NCBI GenBank assembly: GCA_027717865.1
Contig: JALLOM010000005.1
Coordinates: 1 to 33,375, forward strand
Source of the DNA: Acidobacteria bacterium AH-259-O06
GTDB lineage: Bacteria > Acidobacteriota > UBA6911 > RPQK01 > JADFOI01
DNA: 33,375 nt
Direction of reading: 5' to 3'
The position numbers and the translations under genes were made by a program. The notes below the pieces were generated by a model. The model was not told the DNA's origin. It saw nothing but the letters and a program-made list of their open reading frames with translations, and did not search any database. This document shows, one piece after another, positions 8,568-17,200 of the stretch. Position 1 is the first letter of the stretch. The number at the start of each line of letters is the position of its first letter.

Positions 8568-9800
8568 ATGCTGGTCTGCAAAACTATTGTGGAGCGAAGG
8601 ATTACCCTCACGGAAAGCAATGCACCGCGTGTTTTTGGTCGGTTTGTTGAATGGTTGGGGAGAGCCGAGATCAAACAGAGCCTGACATCGGTTCGTCGCG
8701 AACTACAGACAGAGCAAGGTCTGTATTTGAAGAAGTGGGTCGAGCCGAAAAACCGATGGTGGATGGAGCTTTCCAAAGCCGTTGAAATAAACCGAAAAGG
8801 CCAGCGATTTGTGGGTCGGGTCAATGAAATGTCCTGGTTCTTTGAAACAGCAAGCTACATGTCACGGCTCTACCCCGGTATGCCACGTGATAAACGGAAG
8901 GAGTTCCGACAGCGAATTCTCGGCTCCGACAACGTTACGCCCGTCCTGACAGAAATCAACATGGCTGCCCACTTCTGGCAGATGGGTTTCGATTTGGAGT
9001 GGGCGGAACCGAAGACACAGGGGGAGAGAATTCCCGAGTTCATCTGTAAGAGCGCCCAGCTAAGTTACGATGTGGACTGCAAAACCAAAACCGTAGACGC
9101 TGGGCGAATGGTTGCACGGCCCAGCTTCTACAAGCTCGTTGATCTGATAGTAGAACGGCTTCGGAGAAGGGGTCTCCATGGCGATATCCTGATAGTCACT
9201 CCAGATCATCTCCCGAGCAGTGCCGAGTGGCAAGCATCAGTTGTTGACGCCGTTAGCGACCAAGGACCGGGCGGACCGAAGGAGCTCCTACTTGACGACG
9301 GGACATCAATAATTACCTCGTTGGCAACAGAAGATGTCCTTGCCTCAAAGCAAGAAATTGACTCAAGGCTAGCCTCCCGCCAGCGATTTACTCATGCCGC
9401 GGTCCACCCAGTAGACACGATAGGAACAGATTACGTAAATCCTATTATTGTCTATGCACAAAGCCGCAGAAACGATGCGTTTCGGAAAAGCGTACTAAAG
9501 GATTTAAGAGAAGCACGGCGGCAACTTTCCGGAGAACGGGCAGGAATCATCGTGTGCTTCGTACCGGAAGTCGAGGATTTCGGCAAGGTAGCAAGTGAGT
9601 CTGCCCTGAGGGCAGTGGCCGAAAAGTTCTTCGAAAAGCATGCCGCGGATTCCGTTTACGGCGTCACCTTCATTTCCGACAGGAAGATTGAGACAACGAA
9701 TAGGTTTGTCGAGACCCTGTATCCTGCCATAACGTTCTACAATTCCCACTATGATCCGAAATGGGGACGTGCGACACTCTACATGGCAACCTCATTTTGA
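8568..9800 (+). CDS. Unknown protein with candidate PD-(D/E)XK nuclease motif
   Basis: 410 aa; TEINMAAHFWQMGFDLEWAEPKTQGERIPEF...YDVDCKTKT fits an E...PE/D...(D/E)xK pattern. Confidence 0.75.
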   Translation: MLVCKTIVERRITLTESNAPRVFGRFVEWLGRAEIKQSLTSVRRELQTEQGLYLKKWVEPKNRWWMELSKAVEINRKGQRFVGRVNEMSWFFETASYMSRLYPGMPRDKRKEFRQRILGSDNVTPVLTEINMAAHFWQMGFDLEWAEPKTQGERIPEFICKSAQLSYDVDCKTKTVDAGRMVARPSFYKLVDLIVERLRRRGLHGDILIVTPDHLPSSAEWQASVVDAVSDQGPGGPKELLLDDGTSIITSLATEDVLASKQEIDSRLASRQRFTHAAVHPVDTIGTDYVNPIIVYAQSRRNDAFRKSVLKDLREARRQLSGERAGIIVCFVPEVEDFGKVASESALRAVAEKFFEKHAADSVYGVTFISDRKIETTNRFVETLYPAITFYNSHYDPKWGRATLYMATSF

Positions 9801-9955
9801 GCCTACGGATTTACTCCCATCGAACCACCGGCTCACGTAACCTGGGAATCTGGTCAGTCGTGACAGGGCTTCATTGAACCATTTGTGAACAATTTGCTGC
9901 TGGATACCGTATCAGATGAGACCCGGCAAGGGGAACCGCCGGCATCACTGGCATC

Positions 9956-10402
9956 TCACCTAACAAACAGCTTCGTCTCCGTTATCGAACGACGCCCTGG
10001 CCACGCGTGGGTTAGGAGTCGATTCGGATTGCCTTGAAATAATCCGTTTCTTTGGTTGTAGTTCCTGCGCTGTTGCATCTCAGTTTTCCAACATCTCTTG
10101 CAAACCCACACCTCTAAAAGTCTGACCCCGGGGCCGGGGATCTTGGCGCAATCTGAAGACTTCCCGCAGGCAGTGCAGTCCATCCGTTTCTGGAGAATGA
10201 CCGTTATTTTCTCGACCCATCCATTAGGGAAGCGCTTAGCCTCAGACTCATCAACATGGATGACTTGGAGGCGCCGCCGTTTTCTGGGGTCCAATATCTC
10301 CTCCCTGATCCGCCCGCTCTTTAAGATGTAGTGGCCCTCGCTCACGATCCGTACTACTGGCCCGTCCTGTCCTTTTTTCATGTTCGATGTGAAGCGTAGC
10401 AT
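9956..10402 (-). CDS. Hypothetical zinc-ribbon-like protein
   Basis: 148 aa with CTACGKSSDC...WVCKRCW; divergent from the AlpA-primase operon. Confidence 0.5.
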   Translation of the reverse strand: MLRFTSNMKKGQDGPVVRIVSEGHYILKSGRIREEILDPRKRRRLQVIHVDESEAKRFPNGWVEKITVILQKRMDCTACGKSSDCAKIPGPGVRLLEVWVCKRCWKTEMQQRRNYNQRNGLFQGNPNRLLTHAWPGRRSITETKLFVR

Positions 10403-10421
10403 GTCGGTATGAAACGAAATG

Positions 10422-10430
10422 TGATATAAT
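10422..10430 (+). promoter_or_regulatory. Extended -10 (TGATATAAT) upstream of the AlpA/primase operon
   Basis: Matches TGnTATAAT; about 170 nt upstream of the AlpA ATG. Confidence 0.5.
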
Positions 10431-10608
10431 AATGGAAATAGTACATCCGCAGCATCGTCTTTTGCGGTTCTGCGGAAGGAACAGTAAAATTTGAACGGCC
10501 TACGTGGTCAAACGGGGGGAACCCTGAATAAGGGGAGAGCCTAAGAGGCGAGGCTCCCAGAAGACCCGATATGGACCCATGGCACGCCTAATCAAAAGGA
10601 GCCGTGTC

Positions 10609-10812
10609 ATGAGTCTCAAACTCCTCACCCAAAAAGAAGTCAGTAACCTCGTCGGTCTCTCTCGCACAACGATCTGGAGATTGGAGCGCGCAGGCCAATT
10701 CCCGCGCCGTCTCCAGGTTTCCACAAAGGCCGTCCGCTGGAATCAAGCCGAAATCTTCGACTGGATCAATTCTAGGCCATTGGCAGGAACGGAGGCCAAC
10801 CATGGGGTATGA
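10609..10812 (+). CDS. AlpA-family helix-turn-helix regulator/excisionase
   Basis: LLTQKEVSNLVGLSRTTIWRLERAGQFPRRLQVSTKAVRWNQAEIFDWINSR; AAGGAG upstream. Confidence 0.9.
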   Translation: MSLKLLTQKEVSNLVGLSRTTIWRLERAGQFPRRLQVSTKAVRWNQAEIFDWINSRPLAGTEANHGV

Positions 10813-13150
10813 GCCAGTTAAAGCGAATCATTCTGGTGCTTCACTCCCGCAGAATCCTGCCGGTCCTCAAATCACATGCAGCCGAATCTTGGATAGTGCT
10901 CTGGCCTACGCCCGAAAAGGGTGGAAAATCTTCCCCCTGCACTCCCCCGTTGGCGATGGGTGTACTTGCAATAACCCCAAGTGCAAGGCTATCGGTAAAC
11001 ACCCCCGCACACGCAACGGCCACAAGGACGCCACGACGGACCCTGAGCAGATAAAACGCTGGTGGACCCAATGGCCGGCTGCGAATATCGGCATGCCCAC
11101 CGGCAGAGAGTCGGGGATAGTTGTGCTGGATATGGACCCGAGAAACGGCGGCGCTGAGTCTTTTTACCGCCTCCAGGAAGAGCACGGCAGACTGCCCGAT
11201 ACGTTGAGCCAGAAGACGGGAGGGCAGGGGGATCAGTGGTTTTTCCAGTATCCGGCGGAGAGCGTGGTTCGGAGCCGGAACGGAATCCGTCCAGGAATCG
11301 ATATCAAAGCCGACGGGGGTTACGTGGTGTTACCACCGAGCCTCCATGCAAGCGGAAGGCGGTATGAGTGGTTAAGAGACCCGGAGAAAGTGCCGATAGG
11401 TGACTGGCGGCCAGACCTGTTTTCGGATTACGAGGCGAGGCCGGAACAGGCGCGGCCCTTGCCAGAGAAAATCTCCGAAGGCCAGCGGAACACAATCCTC
11501 ACATCCTTAGCTGGATCGATGCGACAGCGAGGGGCCAAAGAAAAAGCAATACTGGCGGCGCTAGAGGTCGAGAACGCCCGGTGTGAGCCGCCGCTTGAAC
11601 GCCGGGAGCTACAAAGCATTGCGGCGAGTATATCAAGATATAAGCCGGGTTCTTCTGAAGCGATCCAGTGGCCGGAGCTGCGTGATCTCCCGGCTGCCAG
11701 GCCGGCGGTTCCATCCTTGCCCGTCGAGATGATACCGGAGGCGCTGCGGCAGTGGATCAGCGACATTGCGGGTCGTGCCTGTATCCCCCTGGAAATGGTG
11801 ATCTGTCCGGCGCTTGTCGGACTCGGCGCGATTGTGGGCCGCTCGGTTGGGATCAAGCCAAGCGAGTTTGATGATTACCTTGTAGTTCCGAATCTCTGGG
11901 GAGGAATCATCGCCAGGCCAGGTGCGATGAAAACCTACGCCATCACTGAGGCACTGAAACCAGTCACTCGGCTAGCGGCACTGGCGCACGAGGAGTATGA
12001 GGCAACGGCAAACCTATCAGATGCTCACATCGACAGGATCAAGAGCGAGATTGACTCCATCAGGGGCGATATGAAAAAGGCGGCCAAGACTGGGGAAGGA
12101 CTCGACGAGCTGGAGGCGGAATTGGGCGAGAAGAAAGCCGAATTGAGGCAGGCGGAGGTGTATGAGAAACGCTACGTGACGCAAGATCCCACGGTGGAGA
12201 AGATCGGGGAATTGCTCAGACACAACCCCCGCGGATTGTTGCTCTCCCGGGATGAGCTGGCTGGCTGGCTTCGGACTCTGGAAAAATCGGGTCGGGAAGG
12301 TGACCGGGAATTTTACCTGGAGGCATGGAATGGTACAGGAAGCTATACCTTCGACCGCATAGGCCGGGGGACCGTTCGCGTTGATGGCCTTTGTCTGTCC
12401 ATCGTGGGCGGAATCCAGCCGGGAAAGTTATCCGCATACATAGAACGTGCAATCCGAGGGGATGCCGGCGCAGATGGCTTACTTCAAAGGCTCCAGGTGA
12501 TGGTGTGGCCGGATGATTTCAGGGACTGGGCAAAACCGGACAGCCATCCTGACGCTGGGGCGAGGGAGCGGGCTTTTCAGGTGTTCAAAACACTGGCCGA
12601 GTTGCACATCGAGCCCCAGAGCGGCGGGGAGATCCCCTTCCTGAGATTTGACCCTGAAGCACAAGTGCTTTTCGACGCCTGGAGAGGCGAACTGGAAAAG
12701 AGGCTCCGAGGGGACGAACTGAAGAACACGCCAGCCTTCGAGGCGCATCTGAGCAAATACCGTTCCTTGATGCCTTCGCTGGCGCTTCTGTTTCACCTGA
12801 TCCACGGCGGATCTCATGATGTTTGTCTCGATTGTGCCCGATTGGCGGCTGGGTGGTGCGAGTATCTGGAGCACCACGCAAAGAAAATCTATGCTGAGGA
12901 ACTGGCACCAGGACTCGGCGGCGCTCATGCTCTTGCAGTAAAAATTCGGCAGGGAGCCGTCAAGGACGGTGACAGTATCCGTGACACCTACCGGCATAAA
13001 TGGGGAGGATTGACAAACGCCGAGAGTGTGTCGGCTGCACTTGAGGTTCTCCACGATGCCGGATGGATAAGAATCGAGACTGTCCAAACCGGCGGCAGAG
13101 ATTCCGAAATCATCCGGCTGCATCCGGAACTTGGAGGCGAAAAGCAATGA
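10802..13150 (+). CDS. Bifunctional primase/polymerase (PrimPol) fused to DUF3987-like helicase domain
   Basis: ALAYARKGWKIFPLHSP...KHPRTRNGHKDATTD...WPAANIGMPTGRESGIVVLDMDPRNGG; C-terminal LLLSRDELAGWLRTLEKSGREGDREFYLEAWNG. Confidence 0.9.
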   Translation: MGYEPVKANHSGASLPQNPAGPQITCSRILDSALAYARKGWKIFPLHSPVGDGCTCNNPKCKAIGKHPRTRNGHKDATTDPEQIKRWWTQWPAANIGMPTGRESGIVVLDMDPRNGGAESFYRLQEEHGRLPDTLSQKTGGQGDQWFFQYPAESVVRSRNGIRPGIDIKADGGYVVLPPSLHASGRRYEWLRDPEKVPIGDWRPDLFSDYEARPEQARPLPEKISEGQRNTILTSLAGSMRQRGAKEKAILAALEVENARCEPPLERRELQSIAASISRYKPGSSEAIQWPELRDLPAARPAVPSLPVEMIPEALRQWISDIAGRACIPLEMVICPALVGLGAIVGRSVGIKPSEFDDYLVVPNLWGGIIARPGAMKTYAITEALKPVTRLAALAHEEYEATANLSDAHIDRIKSEIDSIRGDMKKAAKTGEGLDELEAELGEKKAELRQAEVYEKRYVTQDPTVEKIGELLRHNPRGLLLSRDELAGWLRTLEKSGREGDREFYLEAWNGTGSYTFDRIGRGTVRVDGLCLSIVGGIQPGKLSAYIERAIRGDAGADGLLQRLQVMVWPDDFRDWAKPDSHPDAGARERAFQVFKTLAELHIEPQSGGEIPFLRFDPEAQVLFDAWRGELEKRLRGDELKNTPAFEAHLSKYRSLMPSLALLFHLIHGGSHDVCLDCARLAAGWCEYLEHHAKKIYAEELAPGLGGAHALAVKIRQGAVKDGDSIRDTYRHKWGGLTNAESVSAALEVLHDAGWIRIETVQTGGRDSEIIRLHPELGGEKQ

Positions 13151-13599
13151 GCAGTTTTCAGTCCAAGTGGATGGAATTTTCACCACGAACGTCCAAAGAA
13201 CGTGTTGACAAAAGTGACAAAAGCCCTTCTGTCAGTTTTGTCAAGTCGATTTCAGAGCATGGTCAGCAAAAAAACGGCAAGCAGGCCGACCATTCCTGGC
13301 AGGACTTCTACCCGGACTTGGATCCGGCGGACTTTGAAATTGAGGAGACGGCTGGCGGCATATCAGGAAGAAAGGCGAAGGGGAACGTGGCCGGGACGGT
13401 CGGTTTCTTTATTCCCTGGGAGAGACTGAAGGAAGGACCAGCCGGCCAGGTCGAAGACCCCGGGGAGTGGGAGACTTCCGAGCTGCGCATTCCCAGCCAG
13501 GTGAAAGCCAATTTTGTTGACGTGTGGAGCCTGTGGCGGAGGCGGTGCGGTGTGGGCTTCCGCTTTCGCTTCCTGCGGTGCGAAAGGGCCGGCGGATAA
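13147..13599 (+). CDS. Hypothetical protein coupled to the primase gene
   Basis: ATGA overlap with the primase stop; 150 aa. Confidence 0.55.
   Translation: MSSFQSKWMEFSPRTSKERVDKSDKSPSVSFVKSISEHGQQKNGKQADHSWQDFYPDLDPADFEIEETAGGISGRKAKGNVAGTVGFFIPWERLKEGPAGQVEDPGEWETSELRIPSQVKANFVDVWSLWRRRCGVGFRFRFLRCERAGG
13205..13244. repeat. Iteron-like/inverted repeat cluster just downstream of the E1 primase gene
   Basis: TGACAAAAG twice in tandem (13206-13223); TTGACAAAAGTGACA versus TGTCAGTTTTGTCAA is a 15-bp inverted repeat with one mismatch. Confidence 0.6.
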
Positions 13600-13697
13600 G
13601 CCAATGAGAGATGCAAACCTGCACCGAAGGACACAGACCACCGGATAACATCCAACAGCTTTGTCCAAGTTGAGCGGCCATCAGCGATAATCACTCG

Positions 13698-13841
13698 ATG
13701 AAATCACTGTATCGAGGCCATCGTTTTCCACCCGAAATCATCAGCCACGCCGTTTGGCTCTACTACCGCTTCACCCTCAGCTTTCGAGACGTGGAGGATC
13801 TGCTGGCGGAACGAGGGATAAACGGGTCAAGAGAGGGTTAA
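13698..13841 (+). pseudogene. IS6-like transposase N-terminal remnant
   Basis: MKSLYRGHRFPPEIISHAVWLYYRFTLSFRDVEDLLAERGI, truncated at about 13820. Confidence 0.85.
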
Positions 13842-14235
13842 GAAGCGGGTGAGGCTGAGTTGGAGGGAAAATGGAAGTCCCAGAAGATGATCCATCGATT
13901 CTACCTATTCCTGGGTCTCGTGGACTGGTTTCCAGACGGGCGTTCCATGGGTGGCGAGAGTTGAGAGCAGGGTTCGAAGTAGTGCCAAGATCATGTCGGC
14001 CAATGATGAGCGAGGTCGGGCCTAAGTTCAATGAGCTCAGGCGGTACGGAATAAATAGAAACATTTCCACGAAGGACGCCCGGCTGTGCATTACTCCGGA
14101 CTCGTCTTTCACCTCGCCAGCTAAGATGCCTACCAAAATATTGATTGTCTTGAAAATAAGTGGTCACAAGAATATCCTGGTTGCATAAGCATTACAGAAG
14201 CTTAATTTTGGAGCGTCTGTAACTTCAAAAAGTCG

Positions 14236-17200
14236 ATGACTAATGGTGTGTCCGCTCAGGAGGAAGCTATCCGCAATCAGGGCATAGCCTTATTCACCTT
14301 TCTAAAGGAACTGACTCAATTGCGGACTAGAACGATTCGCGACATTGACCAGTATGATGAGATTCTCTGGTTTAGCGAGATCCCTCGAGAACCCCAGTGC
14401 CACTGTTCAACTTGGTATAAAGGTGCCGAGGGGGGAACTTCTGATGCTTGGCTAGAAGTTCACAAACCTGAGTTGAGACCACCTCCGGATCCCGGGACTG
14501 AACTCTCGCCGTGGCTCGTCATGGGTCAGATTGAAGATTCCTCTGGGGATTTCCCTGAACTTCGCTCTGAGATCTCGGTCGAAAATGAGATTGGCGAGGA
14601 GAGGCAATTTGAACGGAGACGCATCGAGGAATATCCACAGATAAAGGAACTTTGGGAAAGCTATATTGAGAGTGCCTGGTGGCCGTGGGCGGAGGTTGAT
14701 CGGCGACTACAAGCCGTGCAGCGGGTTTATACAAGGTTGTTTTCCATCTATCAAAAACAGCAGCGGCTAGGCGAGCAGTACGAAGTAGTGCTTGGACTAG
14801 GTCTCCTCTCCTGGAAGACATCAGAAGGACACCATATCAGGCGACACATCGTTACAGCCCAGACAGACCTACAGTTCGAATTGTCTCGCGGAATAATAAG
14901 CGTGGGTCCTGCTGGAGAGGGAGCTAACCTGGCCTTGGAACAGGATATGCTTGATCCAAAGTTTCGTCCCGATGTCAACGAACTCAACGCATTCGAAGGC
15001 CAGTTAAAAGAGATTGGTGACGATATTTGGAATGGGGTGAACCTCGAGTCCCTACTTTCCAGTTGGATTCACGCAGTATCTCCAAGTGGTACTTTCGAGG
15101 ACAGTTTGCTAGCGTCGCCAGGCGTCGCGGAAGAGCCCAGGCTTCATTGGGCACCTGCGATCCTGCTTCGTAAGCGCTCAGAGCGTTCCTTCCTGAAGGC
15201 ATTCGAAGAAATTCTCAGGCAGTTAGAGAGCGACACGCCTGTGCCGAATGGGGTTGCCCAGTTCGTAAGTGTGACGTCTGATTCGGAGGGGACTCAGAAT
15301 AGCTTGGGGACTTCGCAACAGAACGGAGATTCCGGCGAGCTGTATTTCCCTCTAGAGTCGAACGAGGCACAGAGGCAAATCATTGAACGTCTCCAAAGTC
15401 ACCAAGGAGTGTTGGTTCAGGGACCACCAGGCACTGGAAAGTCCCACACCATTGTAAATCTTGTCTGCCACCTGCTGGCTACTGGCCAGCGAGTCCTGGT
15501 AACTAGCCACACTGCGAGAGCCCTCCGTGTGCTCCGCCACTACATTCAAGAAAAAGTGCCGGCTATCGCTCCTTTGGCGGTTGTGGTGCTGGGAGACGAT
15601 CGGGAAAGTTTGCAAGCCATGGAAGAATCAGTCCAGGGTATCACCGATCGCCATAATTACTGGGAGCCAACCGAAAGTGACAAGTTGATTGTCCGCTTAG
15701 AAGAGGAGCTCGATACAACACGGCGAGATGAAGCATCAGTGTTAGGAAATCTGCGGAGTATCCGAGAGGCCGAAACTTATGTCCACCCGCGTATTTTTGA
15801 AAACTACGAAGGGACACTTCAACGAATCGCAACAAGGCTTCATGGTGACTCCGATAAATATAGCTGGTTCACCGACACACTTTCAGATGATGCTGAACTC
15901 CCCCTCCGACCAGCCGAGTTGTCAGAGCTTCTATCGCTGCTGCGTGATGGCGAACTTGCTAGTGATCGCTTGCACGATGATGTCATCGATCCGGAGAATC
16001 TAGAGCCTCCAGAGACGGTGACTCAGCTTATAAGAGACGAAACAGAAATGCGGAGAAAGTTTGATGCTGCCGAGTCAGCCCGAAATCATCCAGGCTATCC
16101 CGGGCTTAGGAAGGCGAGTTCTGAGGTTAGACAGAATCTGTCTAAGAAACTTCTGGCTTTGGTTCACAACTCTGACCGTGTAACCAGGCATATCCAACCA
16201 TGGACCAAAAAGGCAGTCACAGAGATTCTGGGGGATCGCGATAGAGCCTGGCGACACCTGTTCGAGACTACGAAAGCCGCAACTGCGAAGATCGGTGACC
16301 GAGCTCGCTGGGTTGACTCAACTACGGTCACTGGTCTAGAAAAGCGCGATTATTCAATCGTAAGAGCGGACGCACAAGCCCTCCTCACGCATCTAGAGCG
16401 AGGTGGAAGGTGGGGCTTTGGGCCTTTCAGGCCGAATCCAGTCAAGAACGGACTTTATCTGATAAAGGGAATACGTTTGGATGGCCAGTTGTGTAACAAG
16501 CTGCACTTACTCCAAGAGTTGGTTCACTGGTTAGTTGCTAGGCAACAAATCATAATATTACAGAAAATCTGGAAACCATATACTGAGGTCCCGCAAGGGA
16601 CGGTTTCTGACCAAGTTGCCCACTATGAGGATATGTGTGAACCGCTGGAAGAGGCTATCTCCCTCCATTCAGAGAAGAAAGAAATTCAGGAACTGATCCC
16701 GGGTATCCCAGGATTATCTGAGCCGACTTGGCATGAACTCGAGAGTCTGCAATCTTTGCTGGCAGCATCAAAGGCGGTAGATCTCGAGCTGGATCTTTTG
16801 GAGGCGACTCGCCAACTTGATGAAGTGGCGGAGACTTACGAGTCTCTTTTTGATCTGGCTAGTAGTGTTGAGGTGAGATGCTTAGTCGATGCTGTGCGCG
16901 GACGGGACGGGGGAACCTACGCCCAACAATATTCCTCTATTACCAAGAGACATACTGCGCGATTGTCTAGGTTGCGACGTGACGACCTCTTGACTCGATT
17001 GGCATCGGGTGCTCCCCTCCTTGCAAAGGCCGTCTCAGAAACCCCAGAGGAGGTCGTGTGGGATGAGCGCATCGAAAACTTGAATCTAGCTTGGAATTGG
17101 TCCAAGGCAGTACGGTGGATAAATCGCATGTGTGACTCTCAAGCCGAGGAGCAACTCCGTCTGCAACTGGATGAAGCTCGAAATCGGGCCCAAAAACGGC

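Noticed and set aside
13777-14136. 119-aa minus-strand ORF and the opposing 105-aa ORF at 13871
   Set aside because: No recognisable motif, in an IS-remnant intergenic region.
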